Origin: Marinosulfonomonas sp.
Lineage (GTDB): Bacteria; Pseudomonadota; Alphaproteobacteria; Rhodobacterales; Rhodobacteraceae
NCBI GenBank assembly: GCA_019090845.1
Contig: JAHRVD010000244.1
Location: forward strand, 1-5,023
Direction: 5' to 3'
DNA: 5,023 nucleotides
Part shown: positions 1 to 4,792 of the stretch, piece by piece
How positions within the stretch are numbered: position 1 is the stretch's first letter
How the letters are laid out: each line of letters opens with the position of its first letter
Program-made: the position numbers and the translations under genes
Notes under the pieces: model-generated
The model's input: only the letters and a program-made list of their open reading frames with translations
Told to the model about the DNA's origin: nothing
Databases searched by the model: none

Positions 1-346
1 ACAGCGCCAATTCCGCCAGCCCGATTTGCGCCGACGTGAACATTTCCTGCGGGCCGAACCGCGACCAGATTGGATAGAGCGTCTGCAACCAACCAAACAG
101 CAGCGCATCCTGCCCCCCGGGAACTGCCCGCGTCAGGGTTTGGAACAGATGGTGATGCGTGTTCACCAGCCCCGGCGTCACCACGCACCCGTTTGCAAGG
201 ATGGTTTCACCCGCGCAGCTCAGGTTTGGCCCAATCTCGGCTATTACACCGTCTTTGATGCGGATATCATCGCCCGACAGTTCACGCCGCTGGTCGTCCA
301 TAGTGACGATGACCTGGGCCTGTTTCAGCAGAATTTCGTTACTCAT
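1..346 (-). CDS. 8-oxoguanine deaminase-like amidohydrolase, N-terminal part (runs off left edge)
   Basis: Seen: 115 codons from ATG at 346, preceded by GAAGGA (355-360) 8 nt upstream, and open to the window edge, so the C-terminal majority is missing. The protein starts with a short beta-rich region (residues 1-55) typical of the composite domain of cytosine/guanine-deaminase-type amidohydrolases. It then has PGLVNTHHHLFQ (58-69), whose His64 and His66 fit the HxH metal motif at the first strand of the TIM barrel. The stretch around residues 74-100 (VPGGQDALLFGWL, then LYPIW) strongly resembles 8-oxoguanine deaminases and related hydroxyatrazine-type hydrolases. Known of the family: these cytosolic metal enzymes hydrolytically deaminate 8-oxoguanine to urate, a purine salvage/detoxification step. 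Context: 51 nt downstream of the HisN-like gene on the same strand, so probably cotranscribed. The later metal and substrate residues lie outside the window, so the exact substrate remains inference. Confidence 0.88.
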   Translation of the reverse strand, partial: MSNEILLKQAQVIVTMDDQRRELSGDDIRIKDGVIAEIGPNLSCAGETILANGCVVTPGLVNTHHHLFQTLTRAVPGGQDALLFGWLQTLYPIWSRFGPQEMFTSAQIGLAELAL

Positions 347-397
347 CTGCGGTATCCTTCACCCGAAAAGTACCCTGTTGGCGCGATGCAGCCGCTT

Positions 398-1213
398 TCA
401 GCCCATTGGTGCACGGGCCAGAATTTCCAGCGCCGCGCTGTGCAGTTCCACGCTGGCCGCAGCGATAACCCGGCCACCTTCATGCACCGGACCACCCTGC
501 CAGTCGCTGACAATTCCACCGGCCGCCGAAATAACCGCAATCGGAGCCTGAATGTCATAGGCATGCAGACCGGCCTCGACCACCAGATCAATCTGACCGG
601 CGGCCAGCAATGCGTAAGCGTAGCAATCCATCCCATAGCGGGTCAGGCGGACCTGTGTCGACAACTCTCGGAACGCATTTCCCTCGTGCTTGGTGCCGAC
701 TTCGGGGAATGTTGTGAACAGCGTCGCCGCTGCCAAACTGGCCGATGGGCTCACGCCAAGCGGTTGACTACCGGCGGCGGTTTGCAATTGGGCAATATCG
801 GGACCGCCAATAAACCGCTCACCAATATAGGGCTGGTCGATCAGCCCAAGGATCGGCCCGTTTTCGTCGCGCACAGAAATTAGCGTGCCCCAAGTCGGCG
901 TGCCGCTGATAAAGCCGCGCGTGCCATCTATTGGATCAAGAACCCATGTCAGCCCGGAACTGCCGGGTTTTTGGCCAAATTCTTCGCCCAGAATACCGTC
1001 CTGCGGGCGCAATTCGTCCAAGACGTCCCGGATCGCCACCTCGGCCTCGCGGTCAGCCTGTGTTACAGGGTCAAAGCCGTCGGCAGCCTTGTTGTCAGCC
1101 TTAAGCTGATCTGTGCGGAAATAGGAAAGGGTAATCTTGCGCGCAGCATCTGCGGCCGCATGGGCCGCAGAAAGTAGTGCCTGACGCTCGGTCTCAGATA
1201 ATTCTGCGCTCAT
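398..1213 (-). CDS. hisN: Histidinol-phosphatase, inositol monophosphatase family
   Basis: Seen: 271 residues from ATG at 1213. IMPase-family metal-site motifs are intact: GEE at 76-78, DPIDGT at 93-98 (ligands Asp93 and Asp96), and a C-terminal motif with Asp220 (AYDIQAPIAVISAAGG, 218-233) matching the family's WDxAA...AGG. The stretch FISGTPTWGTLI after DPIDGTRG and the YGMDCYAY segment (193-200) resemble the HisN branch more than true inositol monophosphatases. Known: Mg-dependent HisN hydrolyses L-histidinol phosphate to histidinol, the penultimate phase of histidine synthesis, in the cytosol. Length is normal for the family. The frame extends upstream to an ATG at 1264, but an AGGTGG site (1221-1226) lies 7 nt before the ATG at 1213 and homology begins after it, so the shorter form is preferred. 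It lies 65 nt after the XRE regulator and 51 nt before the deaminase. A broader sugar- or nucleotide-phosphatase role cannot be excluded. Confidence 0.88.
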   Translation of the reverse strand: MSAELSETERQALLSAAHAAADAARKITLSYFRTDQLKADNKAADGFDPVTQADREAEVAIRDVLDELRPQDGILGEEFGQKPGSSGLTWVLDPIDGTRGFISGTPTWGTLISVRDENGPILGLIDQPYIGERFIGGPDIAQLQTAAGSQPLGVSPSASLAAATLFTTFPEVGTKHEGNAFRELSTQVRLTRYGMDCYAYALLAAGQIDLVVEAGLHAYDIQAPIAVISAAGGIVSDWQGGPVHEGGRVIAAASVELHSAALEILARAPMG

Positions 1214-1220
1214 CCGACTG

Positions 1221-1226
1221 CCACCT
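1221..1226 (-). promoter_or_regulatory. Ribosome binding site deciding the hisN start
   Basis: On the minus strand the sequence reads AGGTGG, then 7 nt, then ATG at 1213. The alternative in-frame ATG at 1264 has no comparable site and would add 17 residues outside the conserved domain. Confidence 0.7.
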
Positions 1227-1278
1227 GTTCTGAATCCCTTTTCGGGTATCGACGAGGTGGGCAATCGTCAAGCGTCTT

Positions 1279-1650
1279 TCAGGCAACGTCCGACAGCACG
1301 CGGGCCAGTTCAAACAGGCGACGGCGCTGATTTTCCGGGATCGCATAATAGGAACGAACCAATTCCAAAGCCTCTTTGTCGGCCATTATATCACCGGGGA
1401 TCATGCCAGATGCATCTGAAGCCGCTTCATGTTCCTGAATTCCATCAAAGAAAAAGCTGACCTGCACTTCAAGTGCCTCGGCGATATCCCAAAGGCGCGA
1501 CGCGCTGACCCGGTTCATGCCGGTTTCATACTTCTGGATTTGCTGAAATTTAATTCCAACTTTTTCCGCCAGCTGTTGCTGGGTCATGCCAACCATCCAA
1601 CGGCGATGCCGTACTCTTTTACCAACGTGCACATCTACAGGATGTTTCAT
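1279..1650 (-). CDS. XRE-family HTH transcriptional regulator, PraR-like
   Basis: Seen: 123 residues. The helix-turn-helix spans roughly residues 10-66: scaffold helix TQQQLAEKVG (23-32), recognition helix around KFQQIQKYETGMN (34-46), then NRVSASRLWDIAEAL and VSFFFDG. A variable linker (70-90) precedes a C-terminal helical tail (KEALELVRSYYAIPENQRRRLFELARVL). This arrangement, with an HVGKRVRHRR lead-in and FQQIQKYE core, matches my recollection of the alphaproteobacterial PraR group; in Rhizobium and Azorhizobium PraR represses quorum-sensing or adhesion genes. Membership is inferred from motif likeness only. The ATG at 1650 has AAGGAAG (1657-1663) 6 nt upstream. The gene appears to head an operon with hisN and the deaminase. 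The AT-rich region upstream carries an inverted repeat inside the candidate promoter, consistent with autoregulation (inference). Targets and any ligand are unknown. Confidence 0.9.
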   Translation of the reverse strand: MKHPVDVHVGKRVRHRRWMVGMTQQQLAEKVGIKFQQIQKYETGMNRVSASRLWDIAEALEVQVSFFFDGIQEHEAASDASGMIPGDIMADKEALELVRSYYAIPENQRRRLFELARVLSDVA

Positions 1651-1667
1651 GGAACTCTTCCTTGTTC

Positions 1668-1694
1668 GTTATACGTGTAAACACATGTCCACAA
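1668..1694 (-). promoter_or_regulatory. Candidate promoter and operator of the XRE regulator operon
   Basis: On the minus strand TTGTGG (1694-1689) and TATAAC (1673-1668) are separated by 15 nt, shorter than ideal. Most of the spacer and the edge of the -10 box form an inverted repeat, ACGTGT-AAAC-ACATGT on the plus strand (1673-1688), with one mismatch between half-sites. A start just downstream would leave a very short leader that only just keeps the AAGGAAG site, which weakens the promoter call. The repeat placement suits a repressor site, possibly for the XRE protein itself (inference). Confidence 0.35.
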
Positions 1695-1734
1695 TTATGG
1701 CGCGATCAGCAACCTGTCCTTTTAGATAGGTTAA

Positions 1735-1799
1735 TTCTGGCAGAACTGCATAATCGTTTAATATCAGAGTATTGAACAATATTTTTCTACCAATATTGG
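1735..1799. repeat. Cluster of short inverted repeats upstream of the XRE regulator
   Basis: Seen: TTCTG-G-CAGAA (1735-1745), TATTG-AA-CAATA (1770-1781) and the perfect palindrome CCAATATTGG (1790-1799). CAATATT at 1777-1783 can also pair with AATATTG at 1792-1798, so the last two overlap as alternative pairings. Centres of the two CAAT-type repeats are 19 bp apart. They may be protein-binding sites; in 28%-GC DNA some such symmetry arises by chance. Confidence 0.35.
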
Positions 1800-1973
1800 A
1801 CGCATTTTGTTGATTGGTGTGCAGATTTAGCTCAACTTACAGAAGATATTTGCAAAACGCATATCCTTTTTGGCAATTAATCTACCGAAAATCCAGCTCT
1901 CTCATTGGTTGCAGAAATTTCCAAACATTGACGAGCCATTAACCCAACAGCATGGAACATCCCATCCCCCTGA

Positions 1974-2846
1974 CTATGCTAATGCAGGGACATTTCTGGA
2001 CTGGAACGACTGACGCACCAATGCGGCAAGATTTGCAACGATAGAACCCTGCGCCGGTTCGGTTACATAAAGATTGACCTTGACGACCTTCAGGTCGGGC
2101 AATGCTCCACCGTGCTGAACAACAGACGCATGATGGGGCGAAGTGCCTTCCATCATCACATGCACCGCAAGATCGGCGCTGACGACGGCTTCGATAGTGC
2201 GGGTTTGTTCACTTTCGATTGCCATTTCCCACGGAATCCCGGCTTTATCCAATGCCGCCTGAACACCTTGACGGAAAATGCAGTTTTGCTCGAACGCCAG
2301 ACGCAGGGGGCGCTGCTTCCATGCCGTTCCGTCACACGCCCCTGTCCAGACCAGCGGCAGTTCGGTTAACACTTCGCCGCCAGCGTCGCACTGATCCTCT
2401 GTCGTCAGGATCAAGTCACATTCACCGCGCGCAAATTGTTCTTTCAGCGTCCGGGTAAAGGATGACACCAGTTGCACTTTGACCCGCGGATACTCGGCGT
2501 TGAACCGGTGCAACACTTGCGGAATGACCGGATAGACAACATCATGCGGCACACCCAGAACAATCTCGCCTTCATAGGCCTGATGGGTCAGGCGGGCGTG
2601 AATCTCGTCATTCAGGCCCAGCATTTTGCGCGCATAGCCAAGCAATTGTTCGCCCGACGCCGTCAATGCAATCGTGCGCGCCGAGCGGTCCATTAATTGC
2701 AGATCAAGCGATTCTTCCAGCCGCTTTAGCTGCATGGAAACGGCCGATTGCGTCAGGTTCAAAAACCCCGCCGCCCGGGTCACACCGCCTGAATCGGCAA
2801 CTGCAACAAAAGACCGCAGAGCAGTCAGGTCAAGATTTCTCGGCAT
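1974..2846 (-). CDS. LysR-family transcriptional regulator
   Basis: Seen: 290 residues, normal LysR length. The N-terminal winged HTH spans residues 5-65 with the hallmark pattern LRSFVAVADSGGVTRAA (10-26), the recognition-helix region LTQSAVSMQLKRLEE (31-45) and LTASGEQLL (61-69). The effector-binding domain follows from about residue 93 (GEIVLGVPHDVVYPVIPQVL) to the C terminus. Start at 2846 has AAGGA (2854-2858) 7 nt upstream. Known of the family: tetrameric regulators that bind T-N11-A-type sites, usually autoregulate, and often control a divergent gene when bound to a small co-inducer. The divergent neighbour here is a DUF1127 gene across 124 nt, so that gene is the prime candidate target. 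LysR control of small DUF1127 genes is known in Brucella (VtlR), but I cannot say this protein is an orthologue. The effector is unknown. Confidence 0.93.
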   Translation of the reverse strand: MPRNLDLTALRSFVAVADSGGVTRAAGFLNLTQSAVSMQLKRLEESLDLQLMDRSARTIALTASGEQLLGYARKMLGLNDEIHARLTHQAYEGEIVLGVPHDVVYPVIPQVLHRFNAEYPRVKVQLVSSFTRTLKEQFARGECDLILTTEDQCDAGGEVLTELPLVWTGACDGTAWKQRPLRLAFEQNCIFRQGVQAALDKAGIPWEMAIESEQTRTIEAVVSADLAVHVMMEGTSPHHASVVQHGGALPDLKVVKVNLYVTEPAQGSIVANLAALVRQSFQSRNVPALA

Positions 2847-2910
2847 ATCACGATCCTTGATGGGTTATCCAAAAAACATTCATTTTTATAATTCAACACA
2901 ATCTGGCAAA

Positions 2911-2943
2911 AGCATCAAGAGAAATGATTCTAAGAGCATCAAG
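2911..2943 (+). repeat. Direct repeat AGCATCAAG, two copies 24 bp apart
   Basis: AGCATCAAG occurs at 2911-2919 and 2935-2943, between the candidate -10 box and the DUF1127 start. A third, inverted CATCAAG lies at 2862-2856, over the LysR ribosome binding site. They may be regulator sites or leader-RNA elements; function is not shown by sequence. Confidence 0.45.
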
Positions 2944-2957
2944 TATCACGAAATGGA

Positions 2958-2962
2958 AAGGA
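2958..2962 (+). promoter_or_regulatory. Ribosome binding site deciding the DUF1127 start
   Basis: AAGGA sits 8 nt before ATG 2971. The competing in-frame ATG at 2953 would place this purine tract inside the coding sequence and has no site of its own, so 2971 is chosen. Confidence 0.65.
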
Positions 2963-2970
2963 ACAGACCA

Positions 2971-3186
2971 ATGTCGATCCACGCAACAGATTTTTCACAC
3001 CACACCCCGGTAACCGCCAAGTCGTTCCTGACGACTGTTCGCATGTCACTGACTGCGCGGCGCCAACGTGCAGCACTTGCCAAGCTTGACGACGCAGCCC
3101 TTGCAGACATCGGCCTGACCCGCCTGCAAGCCAACATCGAGGCCAAGCGCCCGCTTTGGGATGTGCCTGCAAACTGGCGCAGTTAA
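2971..3186 (+). CDS. Small DUF1127 (YjiS-like) protein
   Basis: Seen: 71 residues. A polar N-terminal segment (1-20) is followed by the DUF1127 core at about residues 24-60: basic RMSLTARRQRAALAKL, then LDDAALADIGLTR (39-51), the family's most conserved stretch, and a Trp-containing tail (PLWDVPANW). There is no signal peptide or membrane segment, so it should be cytosolic. Known: DUF1127 proteins are small, Arg-rich, common and often multicopy in alphaproteobacteria. Members have been linked to phosphate and carbon metabolism and RNA maturation in Agrobacterium, and to LysR (VtlR) control and sugar use in Brucella; the molecular role is still unclear. The gene is monocistronic, divergent from the LysR gene, and followed by a terminator (3238-3279). 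Its frame is open far upstream, but that portion is antisense to the LysR gene and not coding. Confidence 0.88.
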   Translation: MSIHATDFSHHTPVTAKSFLTTVRMSLTARRQRAALAKLDDAALADIGLTRLQANIEAKRPLWDVPANWRS

Positions 3187-3190
3187 GCAA

Positions 3191-3208
3191 CGACGTCGAA
3201 AAACGTCG
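3191..3208 (+). other. Short hairpin just after the DUF1127 stop
   Basis: CGACGT-CGAAAA-ACGTCG forms a 6-bp perfect stem starting 4 nt after the stop codon. It is followed by CCAACC rather than a T run, so it is not a terminator by itself. It could protect the mRNA 3' end or be incidental. Confidence 0.35.
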
Positions 3209-3226
3209 CCAACCTTACCTAAAGCC

Positions 3227-3255
3227 TTGAAAAATTAGCCGCCTGCGCCGATATT
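3227..3255 (+). promoter_or_regulatory. Candidate sigma-70-type promoter for the Bax inhibitor gene
   Basis: TTGAAA (3227-3232) and GATATT (3250-3255) are separated by exactly 17 nt, matching 5/6 and 4/6 of consensus. The -10 box lies in the loop of the upstream gene's terminator hairpin, so the start would be near 3262, about 58 nt before the ATG. There is no better candidate between the terminator and the start codon. Confidence 0.4.
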
Positions 3256-3279
3256 GACGGCGAGGGCGGCTTTTCTTTT
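3238..3279 (+). terminator. Rho-independent terminator of the DUF1127 gene
   Basis: GCCGCC (3238-3243) pairs with GGCGGC (3265-3270), and CGCCG (3246-3250) with CGGCG (3258-3262) around a 7-nt loop, with a small TG/AG internal loop. TTTTCTTTT follows at 3271-3279. Confidence 0.85.
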
Positions 3280-3319
3280 GGGGGCCGCCACCAAGTGTAA
3301 TATCAGGAGGCAGTTTTAA

Positions 3320-4057
3320 ATGGCTGACTATCAAACGGTTCGCGCGGGCGCAGGTGTCCGCTCGGCTGAAATCGACGCGGGCCTGAAGGCCCATATGAAT
3401 AAGGTCTACGGCACGATGTCAGTCGGCCTGTTGGTGACGGCACTTGCGGCATGGGCTGTTGGCTCTAACGACGCGCTGCTGTCAATCTTCCGCGACCCGC
3501 TAACCCTGCGCCCAAATATTCTGGGCTGGATCATCATGTTTGCGCCACTGGGCATGGTTTTTGCCTTCGGCGGATTGATAAACCGAATTTCTGCCGCCGG
3601 TGCTCAGCTGTTCTTTTACGCATTCGCCGCCGTCATGGGCCTGTCGCTTAGCTGGATTTTCGCGGTATTCACCGGATTTTCGATCACCCAGACCTTCCTG
3701 ATCACTTCGATCTCTTTCGCCGGGCTGTCTCTATGGGGCTACACCACGAAAAAAGACATTTCGGGGTGGGGATCATTTCTGATCATGGGCCTGATTGGCC
3801 TGATCGTTGCGATGATAGTCAATATGTTCCTTGGCTCACCAGCGATCCATTTCGCAATATCCATTATTGGTGTTCTAATATTTGCCGGGCTTACGGCCTA
3901 TGACACGCAGAAAATCAAGACGAACTATTTGCAACACGCACAGGCAATGGACGACGAGTGGCTGGGAAAATCGGCGATCATGGGCGCGCTGAACCTGTAC
4001 CTCGACTTTGTAAATCTGTTCATGTTCCTGCTGCAATTCATGGGCAGCCGCGACTAA
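3320..4057 (+). CDS. Bax inhibitor-1/YccA family membrane protein
   Basis: Seen: 245 residues, with a soluble N terminus (1-30) followed by about seven hydrophobic segments (roughly 32-48, 66-84, 95-115, 122-140, 150-170, 175-193, 221-240). Family signatures are GLTAYDTQKIK (190-200) and ALNLYLDFVNLFMFLLQF (223-240). Asp195 and Asp229 in these motifs correspond to the conserved aspartate pair that acts as pH sensor/gate in the Bacillus homologue YetJ. Known: BI-1 (TMBIM) proteins sit in the inner membrane; YetJ is a pH-dependent calcium leak channel, and bacterial members are also tied to membrane protein quality control (YccA inhibits FtsH in E. coli). Which role applies here cannot be told. 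The start has AGGAGG (3305-3310) 9 nt upstream. The gene is monocistronic between two terminators, with a candidate promoter inside the upstream terminator. Length and motifs are intact. Confidence 0.95.
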   Translation: MADYQTVRAGAGVRSAEIDAGLKAHMNKVYGTMSVGLLVTALAAWAVGSNDALLSIFRDPLTLRPNILGWIIMFAPLGMVFAFGGLINRISAAGAQLFFYAFAAVMGLSLSWIFAVFTGFSITQTFLITSISFAGLSLWGYTTKKDISGWGSFLIMGLIGLIVAMIVNMFLGSPAIHFAISIIGVLIFAGLTAYDTQKIKTNYLQHAQAMDDEWLGKSAIMGALNLYLDFVNLFMFLLQFMGSRD

Positions 4058-4080
4058 CAGATTAGACAATTTTGATAACG

Positions 4081-4110
4081 AAAGGGCCGATCGAAAGATC
4101 GGCCCTTTTT
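4081..4110 (+). terminator. Strong terminator of the Bax inhibitor gene, possibly bidirectional
   Basis: A perfect 12-bp stem, AAAGGGCCGATC (4081-4092) with GATCGGCCCTTT (4097-4108), is closed by a GAAA tetraloop and followed by T residues to 4110. On the minus strand the T run is only TTT, so it may also stop the convergent lipoprotein transcript, less efficiently. Confidence 0.93.
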
Positions 4111-4146
4111 CGTAGTGCACACCATTTCTGACAGAAAATGCGCGCC

Positions 4147-4269
4147 CTAGTTGGTTTTTGCCGGCGTTGCATAAGGATTAAATCCAACACCGCTGTTGTT
4201 ATCCGTCCGTTTGGCAACCGAAGCGCAGGCTGTCAAAACTATTAGTGCCACAAGGCCCAAGTATTTCAT
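4147..4269 (-). CDS. Very small lipoprotein, 40 residues, function unknown
   Basis: Seen: ATG at 4269 with AGGAG 5 nt upstream, stop TAG at 4147-4149. The product has MKY, a hydrophobic stretch (4-14) and a lipobox LTAC ending at Cys15, i.e. a lipoprotein (signal peptidase II) signal. The predicted mature peptide is only 26 residues: Cys-Ala-Ser, a short polar segment with Lys20-Arg21, then NNSGVGFNPYATPAKTN. Position +2 after Cys is Ala, not Asp, so in a Gram-negative cell the peptide would be expected to go to the outer membrane (rule known from E. coli; inference here). I do not recognise a named family. Very small lipoproteins with a conserved tail do occur in Rhodobacteraceae genomes and escape length cutoffs. 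The gene lies between the rpmG terminator and the convergent Bax inhibitor gene and is probably transcribed alone. Strong SD plus lipobox make it likely real. Confidence 0.72.
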   Translation of the reverse strand: MKYLGLVALIVLTACASVAKRTDNNSGVGFNPYATPAKTN

Positions 4270-4361
4270 TGTCGCTCCTGATTATTATGACGTCACAACC
4301 AAACTAACATGAGCTTGCAAACATGTCTCGCTGAGATTCCCGGCGACGCGCGAGCAGCCAC

Positions 4362-4386
4362 AAAAAAACCGCGCAAAACTGCGCGG
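4362..4386 (-). terminator. Rho-independent terminator of rpmG
   Basis: On the minus strand the 7-bp stem CCGCGCA/TGCGCGG has a 4-nt loop (plus-strand arms at 4369-4375 and 4380-4386), followed by seven Ts (the A run 4362-4368 on plus). It lies 27 nt past the rpmG stop. Confidence 0.9.
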
Positions 4387-4413
4387 CTTGTCTGTGTCGT
4401 CCGATCAAAAGGC

Positions 4414-4581
4414 TTATTTGATTTTGCCTTCCTTATACTGGACGTGCTTGCGAATAACCGGGTCATATTTATTCACGACCATCTTTTCAGTCATCGTGCG
4501 TGCATTTTTCTTGGTCACATAAAAGTGGCCGGTATCCGCCGTCGAGTTCAGGCGAATTTTGATTGTGGTTGGTTTAGCCAT
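4414..4581 (-). CDS. rpmG: 50S ribosomal protein L33
   Basis: Seen: 55 residues beginning [20 protein letters not shown], followed by [21 protein letters not shown] and ending [10 protein letters not shown]. This is the full usual length of proteobacterial L33, and the sequence is close to the alphaproteobacterial consensus I recall. It has no CxxC pairs, so it is the zinc-independent (C-minus) form. L33 is a component of the large ribosomal subunit near the E site. The frame has an upstream ATG at 4596, but GAGGAG (4594-4589) lies 7 nt before the ATG at 4581 and would be coding in the longer form; all L33 proteins start at MAK. The gene has its own promoter (4636-4663) and terminator (4362-4386), so it is a single-gene unit downstream of rnpB. 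Confidence 0.98.
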   Translation of the reverse strand: MAKPTTIKIRLNSTADTGHFYVTKKNARTMTEKMVVNKYDPVIRKHVQYKEGKIK

Positions 4582-4588
4582 GATCGTG

Positions 4589-4594
4589 CTCCTC
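4589..4594 (-). promoter_or_regulatory. Ribosome binding site deciding the rpmG start
   Basis: On the minus strand GAGGAG, then 7 nt, then ATG 4581. This excludes the longer reading from ATG 4596, which would overlap the site. Confidence 0.75.
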
Positions 4595-4600
4595 AACGCA

Positions 4601-4614
4601 GCGACATTTGTCGC
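4601..4614 (-). other. Small hairpin in the rpmG leader
   Basis: GCGAC-ATTT-GTCGC (plus-strand reading) forms a 5-bp stem with a 4-nt loop, ending 6 nt upstream of the SD site in the transcript. It could be a leader structure for ribosomal-protein control or incidental. Confidence 0.3.
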
Positions 4615-4635
4615 CGGTGAAATCCTTGAAACCGC

Positions 4636-4663
4636 CTTTTACTGGTCAGTGTGGCCGAGTCAA
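4636..4663 (-). promoter_or_regulatory. Candidate promoter of rpmG
   Basis: On the minus strand TTGACT (4663-4658) and TAAAAG (4641-4636) are separated by 16 nt, 5/6 and 4/6 matches to consensus. A start near 4629 would give a leader of about 48 nt. Confidence 0.55.
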
Positions 4664-4753
4664 CCGTAATTCAGCCAAAACGTCCCGCAGCGGCCCAAGT
4701 TGGGCGCGAAATGCTGCAACAAGGCCCACCCGAGCCCGCCAAGGGCGAGATAA

Positions 4754-4776
4754 GGGAAATGACGCCGTCAGGCGTC
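4754..4776 (-). terminator. Weak terminator or processing hairpin after rnpB
   Basis: On the minus strand GACGCC-TGAC-GGCGTC is a perfect 6-bp stem (plus arms 4761-4766 and 4771-4776), followed by ATTTCCC. The T run is poor, so termination may be partial; it lies about 17 nt past the estimated rnpB 3' end. Confidence 0.5.
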
Positions 4777-4792
4777 TCTATTTGGTTAGTAT

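Larger units (their letters stand above)
1651..1973. other. AT-rich intergenic regulatory region with several inverted repeats
   Basis: This 323-bp spacer lies between the LysR stop and the XRE start. A hand count of 1681-1920 gives about 36% GC, against about 58-63% in sampled coding lines. It contains four short inverted repeats (1673-1688, 1735-1745, 1770-1781, 1790-1799). I find no convincing gene or RNA, and no clear terminator for the LysR gene. It most probably holds the promoter and operators of the XRE operon. Confidence 0.55.
2847..2970. promoter_or_regulatory. Divergent LysR/DUF1127 promoter region
   Basis: The 124-nt spacer has an AT-rich centre. A perfect TATAAT lies at 2887-2892 on the plus strand, with only a weak -35 candidate (TTATCC, 2865-2870, 16-nt spacing), as expected for an activator-dependent promoter. 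This would give a 5' leader of about 70 nt for the DUF1127 gene. ATTCA occurs at 2878-2882 and 2891-2895 around the -10 box, and ATTCATTTTTATAAT (2878-2892) contains a T-N11-A pattern of LysR type. A GATTC (GANTC methylation-type) site lies at 2926-2930. LysR binding here is inference from gene arrangement. Confidence 0.5.

Noticed and set aside
26..883. Long plus-strand open frame, 285 codons
   Set aside because: It is antisense to the well-supported hisN and deaminase genes, has no family features and a Pro/Arg/His/Gln-rich composition typical of a shadow frame in GC-rich DNA.
1214..1278. Possible terminator between the XRE gene and hisN
   Set aside because: GACGA/TCGTC and CCC/GGG pairings are short and no T run follows, so cotranscription is preferred.
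1257..1460. Plus-strand frames at 1257-1460 and 1429-1680
   Set aside because: They are antisense to the XRE regulator, whose HTH is unmistakable in the other strand.
1877..1960. 27-residue minus-strand frame 13 nt after the LysR stop, with an AGGGGG purine run upstream
   Set aside because: The composition is unremarkable and there is no signal or domain. The spacing is suggestive but a frame this short is expected by chance in this spacer.
2674..2970. Upstream extension of the DUF1127 frame
   Set aside because: This part is antisense to the LysR N terminus. The DUF1127 gene has its own SD and start at 2971, and normal family length from there.
4288..4295. Perfect palindrome TGACGTCA upstream of the small lipoprotein
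   Set aside because: It is only 8 bp with no flanking symmetry and no second copy; too short to call a site.
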